Shown here piece after piece: positions 38,374 through 46,991 of a stretch of 64,000 nucleotides of DNA. The position numbers were made by a program, and so were the translations under genes. The notes beneath the pieces were generated by a model. The model did no database searches. It saw only the letters and a list, made by a program, of their open reading frames with translations, and was not told the origin of the DNA. Each line of letters starts with the position of its first letter. The stretch's first letter is position 1. This DNA comes from Pseudorhodoferax sp. Leaf267 (lineage in GTDB: Bacteria > Pseudomonadota > Gammaproteobacteria > Burkholderiales > Burkholderiaceae_C), in assembly GCF_001422405.1 (NCBI RefSeq), contig NZ_LMMV01000022.1, positions 665-64,664 of the forward strand, read 5' to 3'.

Positions 38374-39093
38374 ATGTCGATCTCTTCCATTCCCACGCTG
38401 CACTACGTCTTCGACCCGCTGTGCGGCTGGTGCTATGCCGCCGCCCCGCTGGTCGACGCCGCGCGCGATCTGCCCGGCCTGCGTGTGCAGTTCCACGGCG
38501 GCGGCATGATGACCGGCGCGAACCGGCGCGCCATCACGCCGCAGTGGCGCGACTACGTGATGCCGCACGACCGGCGCATCGCCGCGCTGACGGGCCAGCC
38601 TTTCGGCGACGCCTACTTCGACGGCCTGCTGCGCGACACGGACGCCGTCATGGACTCGGCCCCGCCGACCACGGCCGTGCTGGCCGCCGAAGCGCTCGCC
38701 GGCCGCGGGCTGGACATGGCGCACCGGGTGCAGCGCGCGCACTACGCCCAAGGCCGGCGCATCGCGGACGTGGCCGTGCTGCAGTCACTCGCCGCCGACC
38801 TGGGCCTGGACGCGACCGCTTTCGCCGATGCGTACGAGCGCCTTGCCGGCGCCCCCACGCAGGCACACATCGCCGACAGCCGGCAGTGGCTGGCGCGCGC
38901 GGGCGGGCAGGGCTTCCCGACCTTCGCGCTGCAGCGCGAAGGTGGCGCCCTGGTGCCGCTGGACATCGGCCCCTGGCTGGGGCGGCCCGCGCCGTGGCGT
39001 GCGCACCTGCAGGGCCTGCTGGCCCAGGCGCAGCCCACCGTCGCCGCCGCCACGTCCGCCATGGCCTGTGGGCCGGACGCCTGCGACATCTGA
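38374..39093 (+). CDS. DsbA-family thioredoxin-fold protein (CGWC motif)
   Basis: A 239-residue protein without a signal peptide, hence cytoplasmic. The redox motif CGWC is at 17-20 in FDPLCGWCYAAAPL, the inserted helical domain follows, and the cis-proline loop GFPTFALQREG is near residue 185. This is the FrnE/2-hydroxychromene-isomerase-like branch of DsbA proteins. It is divergent from the LysR gene and 42 bp upstream of an NAD(P)-binding protein gene, suggesting a small redox-related operon. Confidence 0.87.
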   Translation: MSISSIPTLHYVFDPLCGWCYAAAPLVDAARDLPGLRVQFHGGGMMTGANRRAITPQWRDYVMPHDRRIAALTGQPFGDAYFDGLLRDTDAVMDSAPPTTAVLAAEALAGRGLDMAHRVQRAHYAQGRRIADVAVLQSLAADLGLDATAFADAYERLAGAPTQAHIADSRQWLARAGGQGFPTFALQREGGALVPLDIGPWLGRPAPWRAHLQGLLAQAQPTVAAATSAMACGPDACDI

Positions 39094-39135
39094 ACCGCTT
39101 TCCCTTTCCGCAACCGTTCTTCTCAGGAGCATTCC

Positions 39136-39753
39136 ATGACCCAAGTCGCCCTTCTCGGCATCACCGGCCGCGCCGGTTCCCGCATCGCCGCCGAGCTGCT
39201 GCAGCGCGGCCACACCGTCACGGGGATCGCGCGCGATGCCCGCAAGGCGGCGGCCCAGCCCGGCCTCACGCTGCAGTCCGCCGACGCCACCAGCGTCGAT
39301 GCGTTGGTGCCGCTGTTGCGCGCCCACGACGTGCTGGTCAGCGCCACGCGCTTCGACGGCGGCAGCGACGCCGCCACGCTGATCGCCGCGGCCCGGCAGG
39401 CCGGCGTGCCGCGCCTCGTGGTGGTCGGCGGCGCCGGCAGCCTGGAGGTCGCGCCCGGCCAGGCGCTGCTCGACGCACCCGGCTTCCCCGATGCCTACAA
39501 GCCCGAGGCCGCCGCCGGCCGCGTCTTCCTGCAAACGCTGCGCGCCGAGCCCGCACTGGACTGGACCTTCCTCTCGCCCTCGGCCCTGTTCGAGCCCGGC
39601 GAGCGCACCGGCAAGTTCCGTATCGGCGGCGACCAACTGCTGGCCGACGCAGCAGGCAACAGCCGCATCTCGATGGAGGACTACGCCATCGCGCTGGTCG
39701 ACGAGATCGAGCAGCCCAGGCACACACGCCAGCGCTTCACCGTGGGGTATTGA
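39136..39753 (+). CDS. atypical SDR, NAD(P)H-binding protein (YwnB-like)
   Basis: A 205-residue Rossmann protein with the atypical SDR motif LLGITGRAGSRIAAELL and VVVGGAGSLEVAPG, and no YxxxK pair at the classical site. Such proteins bind NADPH and are often redox-stress linked. Preceded by CAGGAG and 42 bp after the DsbA-like gene, so probably cotranscribed and under the same LysR regulator. Confidence 0.87.
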   Translation: MTQVALLGITGRAGSRIAAELLQRGHTVTGIARDARKAAAQPGLTLQSADATSVDALVPLLRAHDVLVSATRFDGGSDAATLIAAARQAGVPRLVVVGGAGSLEVAPGQALLDAPGFPDAYKPEAAAGRVFLQTLRAEPALDWTFLSPSALFEPGERTGKFRIGGDQLLADAAGNSRISMEDYAIALVDEIEQPRHTRQRFTVGY

Positions 39754-39842
39754 GAGCGGCCCGGCGGCCGTCTGCAGCGTGTGCCGCCGAGTGCTCCACC
39801 GCCTGCTACGCTCGGCCGCTTTGCTCGGCATTGGAGGCGGCC

Positions 39843-41111
39843 ATGGTGTCTGGATCGACGGTGTTGCGCGCGGCGCTGCTGGCCTCGGCCCTGTGGCTGG
39901 CCGGATGCGGCGGCGGTGGTGGCGATGGGGCGGACTCCGCGCCCGCGGTCGTGCCGGCGCCGGCCCCTGAAGCCGTGCCCACGCCCATCCCCACACCGGA
40001 GCCCGAGGTCGTCGCCCAGGCCTGCGGCAAAGGCGGCCTGGTCGATGCCGAGTTCCGCGACGCCGCCCTGGCCACGCTCACGCAGCTGAGCGTGCAGGCG
40101 CCGGGCAAGGACGCGCATGGCGCCATCCGCGCCCACCTGTCCCCCGGCCACACCGACCCCGACGACCAGGATTGGCAATTCGTCGCCGCCTACCACGCCA
40201 ACCTGGCCATGGCCGAGGCCCTGCGCGTGTCGCCGGCCCTGGCGCCGCGTGCGGCCGACTGGCTGCGCTGGCAGGCCCGCCACACCACCGGCGTCGGCGC
40301 GGGCCAGGGCGTGGTGCTGGACCACTGGCTGCGCGTGGGCGACCTGCAGGAGTCGCTGTGCCCGCCCGGCCGGCCGGCCGGCAGCTGCCCGCAGGTCGAC
40401 TCGTACGACAGCACCGCCGCGTCCCTGCTGCTCATGGCCGACGCCTACCGCGCCGCCGTGCCCGACGCCGCACTGCTGCACGAGAGCGCCGTGCGCACTG
40501 CGCTGCAGACGGCAGCCGCCACCATCGCTGCGCTCACGCAGGCCCATGGACTGACGCTCGCCAAGCCGGACTACCCGGTGGCCTACCTGATGGATGCCGT
40601 CGAAGTGGCCGCCGGCTGGCGCGCCTGGGCCCGCGTGCAGCAGCAGGTCTACGCCGACACCATCGGCGCCCAGGCCAGCCGGGCCGCAGCGCAGCGCACC
40701 GAAGACGCCGTGCGCCAGCAGCTGTGGCACGTGCCCAGCCAGGCCTGGCGCGTGGACGTAGAGGCTGGCGCGCCCGACTTCTCACGGTGGTACGCCGACA
40801 CCGTGGCCCAGGCCTGGCCGCTGCTGTGGGATGTGCGGGGGCCGGCGGCCTCCGATGCGGCCGACGCCTGGCGCCGCGCCGCCAGCCGCTGGCAGGGCGC
40901 GAACGACTGGTCGCAGCGCAACGTGGACCCCGACGGCTTCTGGTGGCCATCCATCGCCGTAGCCGCGCACTGCGCCGGCGACGCGGCGGCGGCGCGTACC
41001 TGGGTCGCCCGCGCGCGCAGTGCGTGGTTGCAGCCCGGCGATCCCTTCCCCTGGCCGTTCCAGGTCAGCGATCTGCGCTGGGTGTTCTGGATGGCTGAGC
41101 CGCGGAGTTGA
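39843..41111 (+). CDS. hypothetical lipoprotein, helical repeat-like
   Basis: A 422-residue protein with a lipoprotein signal (ALWLAGC, C22), a Gly-rich then Pro/Glu-rich spacer (PTPIPTPEPE) and a helical domain rich in Ala, Trp and Arg (ADWLRWQARHTTGVG, RWYADTVAQAWPLLWD, NVDPDGFWWPS). The spacing of Trp/Tyr-rich helices resembles alpha/alpha-toroid (glycosidase-like) proteins, but I see no catalytic signature I can name. Transcribed alone; no convincing ribosome site. Function unknown. Confidence 0.7.
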   Translation: MVSGSTVLRAALLASALWLAGCGGGGGDGADSAPAVVPAPAPEAVPTPIPTPEPEVVAQACGKGGLVDAEFRDAALATLTQLSVQAPGKDAHGAIRAHLSPGHTDPDDQDWQFVAAYHANLAMAEALRVSPALAPRAADWLRWQARHTTGVGAGQGVVLDHWLRVGDLQESLCPPGRPAGSCPQVDSYDSTAASLLLMADAYRAAVPDAALLHESAVRTALQTAAATIAALTQAHGLTLAKPDYPVAYLMDAVEVAAGWRAWARVQQQVYADTIGAQASRAAAQRTEDAVRQQLWHVPSQAWRVDVEAGAPDFSRWYADTVAQAWPLLWDVRGPAASDAADAWRRAASRWQGANDWSQRNVDPDGFWWPSIAVAAHCAGDAAAARTWVARARSAWLQPGDPFPWPFQVSDLRWVFWMAEPRS

Positions 41112-41169
41112 TGCGGGTGTGCCGCTGCCGCGAGCGGCTGGGCCGGCTGTGCGGCCAGCGAAGAAGTGC

Positions 41170-41685
41170 TTACACGTCGTGCGCGTAGACGATGAAGCCG
41201 AAGTGCTTGGCCACGCGGTCGTAGAGTAGCCTGCCGGCCGCGTTGGTCTCGTGCGTCTGCCAGTAGACCCTTTTGACCCCGCTGGCGCGTGCTGACACGT
41301 ACACCGCTTCAATGAGGGCGCGACCGACGCCGCGACCCCGCGCCTGCGGCAGCGTGAACAGGTCTTGCAGGTAGCAGGTCGGCTCGATGCGGGTCGTGCT
41401 CCTGTGGTACAGGAAATGCACAAGGCCGATGACTTTCCCATCCAGCACCGCGACCAGGGCGAACACAGGTTCGCTTGGATCGAAGAACCTTTGCCATGTG
41501 GTCTGCGTGATCTTGCGGTCGAGCGCCGTGGCGCCCTCGCGCCCATAGAAGGCGTTGTAGCCGTCCCAGAGCGGGAGCCAATCCTGCAGGTCGGCTTGCT
41601 GGATCGGGCGGACGGTGATGGCTGCGTCAGGCGCTTGGTTGAGCACGTAGGCTATGGGCATGGAGGGCGCGAGCGAGGGACTCAT
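41170..41685 (-). CDS. GNAT-family N-acetyltransferase
   Basis: A 171-residue acetyltransferase. The acetyl-CoA loop is PQARGRGVGRALIEAVY, preceded by CYLQDLFTL (beta-4) and followed by GVKRVYWQTHETNAAGRLLYDRVA. Substrate unknown. The start is uncertain: ATGs at 41709, 41685 and 41661 all lack a clear ribosome site; 41685 was chosen as the middle option. It lies at the edge of a lower-GC patch. Confidence 0.85.
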   Translation of the reverse strand: MSPSLAPSMPIAYVLNQAPDAAITVRPIQQADLQDWLPLWDGYNAFYGREGATALDRKITQTTWQRFFDPSEPVFALVAVLDGKVIGLVHFLYHRSTTRIEPTCYLQDLFTLPQARGRGVGRALIEAVYVSARASGVKRVYWQTHETNAAGRLLYDRVAKHFGFIVYAHDV

Positions 41686-41779
41686 GGTGGTACTCGTTGT
41701 CGTCAGCATATGCCAGGGGCACCTTGCCAGATTGGGGCCATAGCAAACCGACTGGGCTCCATCAATGGTCTGGACGAAA

Positions 41780-42340
41780 CTACGCCAGGGCGATCCGAAA
41801 TCTGAGGCACGGCTTGCTGCCAAATTGGGGCGGCTTGTTGAATCGCTCAAACAGATTTCCGCCCGCGGCCAATATCACCTTCTGCGAAGGCAGGTTGTCG
41901 GGGTCTGTGGTGATCTCCACGTACGGCAGTTTCATCGCGCGAGCATCTTCGAGAATAAGCAGCAGCGCTGCCGTGGCATAGCCACGCCGCTGCTTCCACT
42001 CGACGACCGAATAGCCGATGTGGCCAAGGCAGTAAGGCGGAAGCGCTGCCGTGCCGTTCTGCCACCGAAGGCCGATGCTTCCCGCAAACTCGCCGTCCCA
42101 CATCCAGCGCCTGAAGCCCGGCAGGCGCGGGACCATGGAGCCATCAGGCATCTTCACAGGCCCGCCCCTGGCTTCTCTGTCATCGAGGGAGGCGAGGAAG
42201 GCTGGGGGGTTTGCCGCGATCTGATCGAGTTCTTCCAGAGAAGCTGCCAGACCGCGTTCATTGTTCGGCGACCAACCGCGCCGAAGTGCGGCTGTGTAGC
42301 TCGGGAGATATGGGTCGGCTGGGACTACGAGTTGAAGCAT
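41780..42340 (-). CDS. GNAT-family acetyltransferase (COG3981-like)
   Basis: A 186-residue protein beginning MLQLVVPADPYLPSYTAALR with the family's long N-terminal segment GFRRWMWDGEFAGSIGLRWQ. The CoA-binding part is YSVVEWKQRRGYATAALLLIL, followed by TDPDNLPSQKVILAAGG. Substrate unknown. Base composition is visibly less GC-rich than the flanking metabolic genes, as in the adjacent toxin-antitoxin pair, which suggests acquisition. Confidence 0.88.
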   Translation of the reverse strand: MLQLVVPADPYLPSYTAALRRGWSPNNERGLAASLEELDQIAANPPAFLASLDDREARGGPVKMPDGSMVPRLPGFRRWMWDGEFAGSIGLRWQNGTAALPPYCLGHIGYSVVEWKQRRGYATAALLLILEDARAMKLPYVEITTDPDNLPSQKVILAAGGNLFERFNKPPQFGSKPCLRFRIALA

Positions 42341-42435
42341 CGCCTAGTTGCCTGACCGTTGAAGTTGAGCCGCAGACCGAGGCTTGCCGAGGGCTGTCGG
42401 CTCGAACGACCGATTCGGCCTTGCAGCGTGCACGA

Positions 42436-42783
42436 CTACGCCGCCTCAAGCACAAATTCGACCTTCACAGCCTCAAAAGGGAACACAACGCCACCTTCTA
42501 CTGTGCGACTAAGAATGCCGGCGTTCAACAAGGCCGTTACGTCCCCATGCACTGCCTTCACATCCCGCCCAACCCTCCGTGCCGCCTCGCGGATGGACAT
42601 GGCACCAGCCCCACACATTGCTTTGAGCAACTCCCAACGTTTAGCGGAAAGCACCTGCCACAGTAATTCGGGCGTAGCAAAGCCGATGCGAGCCTCGCGC
42701 TCAGCGCGGCCAGAGTGCATTGCGCGGGCCGCGTCTGCAAGAGTGTCCGCCAGCGAACGAACCTCAAGAATGACCGTGTTCAT
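42436..42783 (-). CDS. TumA-like HTH antitoxin
   Basis: A 115-residue DNA-binding protein. The C-terminal part is a winged helix-turn-helix (KRWELLKAMCGAGAMSIREA then DVKAVHGDVTALLNAGILSR) of the HVO_A0114-like group commonly encoded next to TumE (DUF6516) toxins. Its start overlaps the toxin gene by 20 bp, so translation is coupled. Antitoxin role is inferred from the partnership. Confidence 0.8.
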   Translation of the reverse strand: MNTVILEVRSLADTLADAARAMHSGRAEREARIGFATPELLWQVLSAKRWELLKAMCGAGAMSIREAARRVGRDVKAVHGDVTALLNAGILSRTVEGGVVFPFEAVKVEFVLEAA

Positions 42784-43060
42784 GATTCCACCTCGTAATG
42801 TCAGCGTTGAAGTCGAGCATCAACTGCTCTGGCGTTGAGAAGACGTAGTCAAGCTCCTGCTCGCCAAAGTGCCGGTGATCACCTTTGCCTCGTTCGTTGT
42901 CGTACCTGAGGACGCATTCCCCACGTACAACATAGGCAAGCCGATACTTGAACGGATGCTCAGAAGGCGGAACAGGTTCAGGTACTCGCCAAACGGCGAT
43001 CTCTGCGAATGCGTCGGAAGCAAGGACAACACGACGGCGAATGAGCGGGATAGCCTTCAT
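42764..43060 (-). CDS. TumE-family (DUF6516) toxin
   Basis: A 98-residue protein matching the TumE/DUF6516 pattern from end to end: FAEIAVWRVPEPVPPSEHPF, KYRLAYVVRGECVLRYDNE, then KGDHRHFGEQE and a YVFSTPEQLMLDFNADI tail. Members are predicted toxins of a toxin-antitoxin system. The toxin gene comes first, followed by a HTH antitoxin gene. No good ribosome site precedes the ATG, and two small inverted repeats overlap the likely promoter. Confidence 0.83.
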   Translation of the reverse strand: MKAIPLIRRRVVLASDAFAEIAVWRVPEPVPPSEHPFKYRLAYVVRGECVLRYDNERGKGDHRHFGEQELDYVFSTPEQLMLDFNADITRWNHEHGHS

Positions 43061-43065
43061 GTTGG

Positions 43066-43103
43066 AGATTGTGACAACACAAAGATGACGTTGTCAACAA
43101 CTC
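43066..43103 (-). promoter_or_regulatory. tumE promoter with two overlapping inverted repeats
   Basis: On the minus strand TTGACA is followed after 18 bases by CACAAT, a plausible sigma-70 promoter directly ahead of the toxin gene. TTGTG-ttgt-CACAA (43069-43082) covers the -10 and GTTGT-tg-ACAAC (43090-43101) covers the -35. Their position suits binding by the HTH antitoxin for autoregulation. Confidence 0.55.
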
Positions 43104-43525
43104 CAACGCACTCAAAGTCTCCGCGAGGCCGGCTGTGTTGTCTGTCGATTGTTCACGTTTTCCGCCCAACATTTGAGCATGCGCCACTATCTGCCGATAG
43201 CGCTTTCTGAACGCGACGTGCGCGTAGTGCAACTCCATAGTCGCGCATCGAACGCCGGATCGATCCGGCATCCATCAGGGCGCGAGGTTCGCCGCCAGCC
43301 GTTCGACTGGAGCTTTTCCCGCGGCGGCATTTCCTGGTCTTTGCATTTCGGGCCCAAGCCACCTGACGTGAGGCAATGGCGCGTCAGCAGGAATGGCGAG
43401 CCCTGGATGTGTGCGGGGAATCGGTCCCGCACTCGCCCGGCGCAATGGACGTTGACCTGCAAGCCCGCAGGATCGGCGTAGCCGGGGAGGTCAGGACGCG
43501 CAGGCGCATCCGCGTGACGCACCAC
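43104..43525. other. unassigned region after the TumEA pair
   Basis: About 420 bp with no gene I can support. Open frames exist on both strands (about 110 codons each) but their composition is Arg/Ser/Pro-rich and has no family resemblance, and neither has a ribosome site. The base composition moves from the lower-GC patch back to the GC-rich background here. It may be a decayed gene or the far junction of the acquired patch. Confidence 0.4.
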
Positions 43526-44167
43526 CTACCCCCGATCCCGCACATACGGATTGCTCCGCCGCTCCCGCCCGAAGCTGCTCTCCGGCCCGTGGCCGGGGAT
43601 GAACACCGTTTCATCCCCCATGGGCCACAGCCGCTGGACGATGCTCTCGATCAACTGGTCGTGGTCGCCCTGCGGGAAGTCCGTGCGGCCGATGGAACCG
43701 GCGAACAGCACGTCGCCGACGAAGGCGCGCTGGATGTCGGGCGCATGGAACACCACGTGGCCGGGCGTGTGGCCCGGGCAGTGGCGCACGTGCAGCAAGT
43801 GGCCGGCCAGCGTGACCGTGTCGCCGTCGTGCAGCCAGCGCGTGGGCGTGAACGGCCGGGCGGGCGGGAAGCCGAACATGCGGCTTTGCTGCTCCAGCCC
43901 GTCGATCCAGAACTGGTCGCCCGGGTGCGGGCCAAGGATGGGCAGGCCCAGCCTTTCGGCCAGCTCGCCCGTGCCGCCCGCATGGTCGATGTGGGCGTGG
44001 GTGAGCCAGATCTGCTCGAGCGCGAGGCCGCGCTCGGCGACGGCGGCCAGCAGCAGGTCCAGGTCGCCGCCGGGGTCGATCACGGCGGCTTGCAGGGTCT
44101 GGTCGCACCAGACGAGCGAGCAGTTCTGCTGGAAGCGGGTGACGGGGATGGTGTGGTAGCGCAGCAT
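43526..44167 (-). CDS. MBL-fold metallo-hydrolase (YcbL-like, glyoxalase II family)
   Basis: A 213-residue cytoplasmic hydrolase. The dinuclear metal site is in LTHAHIDHAGG, CPGHTPGHVVF, VGDVLF and PGHGPESSFGRER at the C-terminus. The short length and the missing glyoxalase II C-terminal domain place it with YcbL-type thioesterases that cleave S-lactoylglutathione weakly. It is divergent from the MaoC gene (171 bp gap). Confidence 0.92.
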   Translation of the reverse strand: MLRYHTIPVTRFQQNCSLVWCDQTLQAAVIDPGGDLDLLLAAVAERGLALEQIWLTHAHIDHAGGTGELAERLGLPILGPHPGDQFWIDGLEQQSRMFGFPPARPFTPTRWLHDGDTVTLAGHLLHVRHCPGHTPGHVVFHAPDIQRAFVGDVLFAGSIGRTDFPQGDHDQLIESIVQRLWPMGDETVFIPGHGPESSFGRERRSNPYVRDRG

Positions 44168-44338
44168 GGCCGTGGAGTTTCACACGGGCATGGGCCTTGG
44201 CATCGGCCTGCAGGCCCGTGTCCCGCCGCTGGTGGCCAGCCGCCCCTGTGCGGCCGGCGCCCCGCGGGCGCGCGAGAATGCCGGTGGCGTGCGGGCATTG
44301 CCCGGTGCGCGCTGCATCCCACCCTGCAAGGAGCCCCC

Positions 44339-44824
44339 ATGGCCGATGCCCCAGCAACCGGCGCCCGACGCGCGCTCTATCTCGAAGACCTCGCGGTCGG
44401 CGACCGCTTCACCAGCGGCACGCATGCGCTGGACGCCGAGCAGATCAAGACCTTTGCGCAGCAGTTCGATCCCCAGCCCTTCCACACCGACGAGGAGGCC
44501 GCCAAGGCCACCTTCTTCCAGGGCCTGGCCGCCAGTGGCTGGCACACGGCTGCCATCACCATGCGGCTGCTGGTGGACAGCGGCATGCCGCTGGCCGAGG
44601 GCATCATCGGCTCGGGCGGCGAGCTGCATTGGGCGCAGCCCACGCGGCCGGACGACGTGCTGCATGTCGAGAGCGAGGTCGTGGAGATCGTGCCCTCGCG
44701 CTCCAAGCCCGGGCGCGCCATGGTGCAGATGCACTGCCGCACGCTGAACCAGCGCGGCGAGCTGCTGCAGAGCTTCAAGCCGAAGCTGGTGGTGACAAAG
44801 CGGCCCGCTGCTCAGCCGGCGTAG
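44339..44824 (+). CDS. MaoC-family dehydratase
   Basis: A 161-residue hot-dog-fold protein. The hydratase motif is [17 protein letters not shown], with D and H in catalytic positions, followed by [12 protein letters not shown] and [14 protein letters not shown]. Acts as an enoyl-CoA hydratase or mesaconyl/methylthioacryloyl-type hydratase; which is not clear. Its last 13 bp overlap the end of ybeY on the other strand. CAAGGAG precedes the ATG. Confidence 0.9.
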   Translation: MADAPATGARRALYLEDLAVGDRFTSGTHALDAEQIKTFAQQFDPQPFHTDEEAAKATFFQGLAASGWHTAAITMRLLVDSGMPLAEGIIGSGGELHWAQPTRPDDVLHVESEVVEIVPSRSKPGRAMVQMHCRTLNQRGELLQSFKPKLVVTKRPAAQPA

Positions 44825-45264
44825 GGGTTGTCAAAGCCCAGCGCGGCCAGGATGGCGGTCTCCCGCGCTTCCATTTCCTCGGCGTCCTGCTCGCCGGTCT
44901 CGTGGTCCCAGCCCTGCGCATGCAGCGTGCCGTGCACCAGCATGTGGGCGTAGTGGGCCTGCAGCGTCTTGCCGTTGTCGCGCGCTTCCTTCTCGATCAC
45001 GGGCGCGCACAGCACCAGGTCGGCCGTGACGATGGGCTCTCGCGTGTAGTCGAAGGTCAGCACGTTGGTGGCGTAGTCGCGCTGGCGGTAGTCGCGGTTC
45101 AGCGCCTGGCCTTCGTCGGCGCCGACGATGCGCACGGTGATCTCGGCGTCCGTCTCCAGCGCATGGCGGATCCAGCGCGTGACCTTGTGGCGCGGCAGCG
45201 CGGCGCGGTGCATGGCCACGCCGTCGAATGCGGCGAACTGCAGCGAGAGCGACAGCGCGTTCAT
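44812..45264 (-). CDS. ybeY: endoribonuclease YbeY (rRNA maturation factor)
   Basis: A 150-residue zinc protein with the signature [16 protein letters not shown], i.e. HGxLHxxGxDH. It is needed for 16S rRNA 3' end maturation and ribosome quality control. The ATG overlaps the phoH stop (ATGA, 45261-45264), the usual phoH-ybeY pairing. Confidence 0.96.
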   Translation of the reverse strand: MNALSLSLQFAAFDGVAMHRAALPRHKVTRWIRHALETDAEITVRIVGADEGQALNRDYRQRDYATNVLTFDYTREPIVTADLVLCAPVIEKEARDNGKTLQAHYAHMLVHGTLHAQGWDHETGEQDAEEMEARETAILAALGFDNPYAG

Positions 45265-46259
45265 CGGGTCACCCGGCGCGTGCGCACCAGCTTCTCGGCG
45301 GCGTCCAGGGGCGAGTCGTCCACCTCGCGGCCCACGCCGCGCGCGTCGTAGGCGTCGACGATGCGCGCCACGAGCGGGTGGCGCACCACGTCGGCGCTGG
45401 TCAGGCGCGTGATGGCGATGCCCTCGACGCGCTTCAACACGCGCTCGGCATCGATCAGGCCCGACAGCTGCTGCTTGGGCAGGTCGATCTGGCTCACGTC
45501 GCCGGTGATGACGGCCTTGGCGCCGAAGCCGATGCGCGTCAGGAACATCTTCATCTGCTCGGGCGTGGTGTTCTGCGCCTCGTCCAGGATCACGAAGGCG
45601 TTGTTCAGGGTGCGCCCGCGCATGAAGGCCAGCGGCGCGATCTCCAGCGCGTTGCGCTCGAAGCATTTCTGCACCTTGTCGGCGCCCATCAGGTCGTACA
45701 GCGCGTCGTACAGCGGGCGCAGGTAGGGGTCGATCTTCTGCGCCAGGTCGCCAGGCAGGAAGCCCAGGCGCTCGCCGGCTTCGACGGCCGGGCGCGTGAG
45801 CACGATGCGCTGCACGGCGCTGCGCTCCAGCGCGTCGACGGCGCAGGCCACGGCCAGGTAGGTCTTGCCGGTGCCGGCCGGGCCGATGCCGAAGGTGATG
45901 TCGTTGCTGGCGATGTTGTCCAGGTAGGTCGCCTGGTTCATCGTGCGCGGCTTCAGGTCGGTGCGCCGCGTGAGCAGCGAGGGGCCGTCCTGCGCGCCCA
46001 GCATCTCGCCATCGCCGGCCAGCATCAACTGTACGGTGTCGGTGGCAATGGGGCGCTGCGCGATCTCGTACATGGCCTGCAGCACCTCCAGCGCGCGATT
46101 GGCCTTGGCCTTGTGGCCGTCGATCTTGAACTGCTCGTGGCGGTGCGCGATCTTGACGTCCAGCGCGGTCTCGATCGTGCGCAGGTGCGCGTCCATGGGG
46201 CCGCAGACATGGTCCAGCCGGGTGTTGTTGGGAGGCGTGAAGTTGTGGCGGATGATCAT
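45261..46259 (-). CDS. PhoH-family ATPase
   Basis: A 332-residue P-loop protein (PhoH/YbeZ). Walker A is [13 protein letters not shown], Walker B is [15 protein letters not shown], and [10 protein letters not shown] follows. The start [12 protein letters not shown] was chosen as the first residues conserved in YbeZ. YbeZ works with YbeY in rRNA processing, so the overlapping order phoH-ybeY is functional. Divergent from ruvA (55 bp). Confidence 0.95.
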   Translation of the reverse strand: MIIRHNFTPPNNTRLDHVCGPMDAHLRTIETALDVKIAHRHEQFKIDGHKAKANRALEVLQAMYEIAQRPIATDTVQLMLAGDGEMLGAQDGPSLLTRRTDLKPRTMNQATYLDNIASNDITFGIGPAGTGKTYLAVACAVDALERSAVQRIVLTRPAVEAGERLGFLPGDLAQKIDPYLRPLYDALYDLMGADKVQKCFERNALEIAPLAFMRGRTLNNAFVILDEAQNTTPEQMKMFLTRIGFGAKAVITGDVSQIDLPKQQLSGLIDAERVLKRVEGIAITRLTSADVVRHPLVARIVDAYDARGVGREVDDSPLDAAEKLVRTRRVTR

Positions 46260-46314
46260 GTGGGGCCCAGGGCAAGGCGACAATTGTCACCGCACGCAAT
46301 CACATGGGTTATCA

Positions 46315-46890
46315 ATGATCGGAAGACTGCAGGGCCTGCTGGCCGAGAAGAACCCGCCGCAGGTGCTGCTGGACTGCCATGGCGTGGGCTACGAGGTCGA
46401 TGTGCCCATGAGCACCTTCTACAACCTGCCGGCGCTGGGCGAGCGGGTCACGCTGCTCACGCACTTCGTGGTGCGCGAGGACGCGCAGCTGCTCTACGGC
46501 TTCGGCACCGCGGACGAGCGCAACGCGTTTCGCCACCTCATCAAGATCACGGGCGTGGGGCCGCGCACGGCGCTGTCGGTGCTGTCGGGCATGGGCGTGG
46601 CCGACCTGGCCCAGGCCATCACGCTGCAGGAGGCGGGCCGCCTGATCAAGGTGCCCGGCATCGGCAAGAAGACGGCCGAGCGGCTGCTGCTGGAGCTCAA
46701 GGGCAAGCTGGGCGCCGACATCGGCCCGCACGCCGCCGTCACGCACGACAACCAGGCCGACATCCTGCAGGCGCTGCTGGCGCTGGGCTACAGCGACAAG
46801 GAGGCCGCGGCCTCGCTCAAGGCCCTGCCCAAGGACGTGGGCGTCAGCGACGGGATCAAGCTGGCGTTGAAGGCCTTGTCCAAGGGGTGA
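46315..46890 (+). CDS. ruvA: Holliday junction branch-migration subunit RuvA
   Basis: A 191-residue protein. [20 protein letters not shown] opens the OB-fold domain, two helix-hairpin-helix motifs follow ([14 protein letters not shown] and [17 protein letters not shown]), and the small C-terminal domain ([15 protein letters not shown]) contacts RuvB. ruvB and ruvC are not adjacent in this window; the next gene is on the other strand. Confidence 0.96.
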   Translation: MIGRLQGLLAEKNPPQVLLDCHGVGYEVDVPMSTFYNLPALGERVTLLTHFVVREDAQLLYGFGTADERNAFRHLIKITGVGPRTALSVLSGMGVADLAQAITLQEAGRLIKVPGIGKKTAERLLLELKGKLGADIGPHAAVTHDNQADILQALLALGYSDKEAAASLKALPKDVGVSDGIKLALKALSKG

Positions 46891-46908
46891 CGCCCGGATG
46901 GCCGGGCG
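46891..46908 (+). terminator. hairpin after ruvA
   Basis: CGCCCGG-ATGG-CCGGGCG, a perfect 7-bp GC stem with a 4-base loop, begins directly after the ruvA stop and is followed by GCTTCTCT. The pyrimidine tail is short, so it is a candidate rather than a textbook intrinsic terminator. Confidence 0.45.
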
Positions 46909-46991
46909 GCTTCTCTGTGCCGGTGGAGCGAGGCCGGTGGCGAGCGAAGCGAAGCGCGTTCGGGAGCACCCGCGGCACGGGGGGATATGCG

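Noticed and set aside
38328..39842. An open frame running in phase upstream of the lipoprotein gene, making a 927-residue protein
   Set aside because: The upstream part overlaps the DsbA-like and SDR genes in another frame and has no protein-like composition; the lipoprotein signal at 39843 marks the real start.
41112..41169. Hairpin GCCGCT...AGCGGC as intrinsic terminator of the lipoprotein gene
   Set aside because: Short stem and no T-run; equally good stems arise by chance in this GC-rich sequence.
43149..43525. Overlapping open frames of about 110 codons on both strands
   Set aside because: No ribosome site, no family resemblance and composition unlike real proteins here; left as unassigned.
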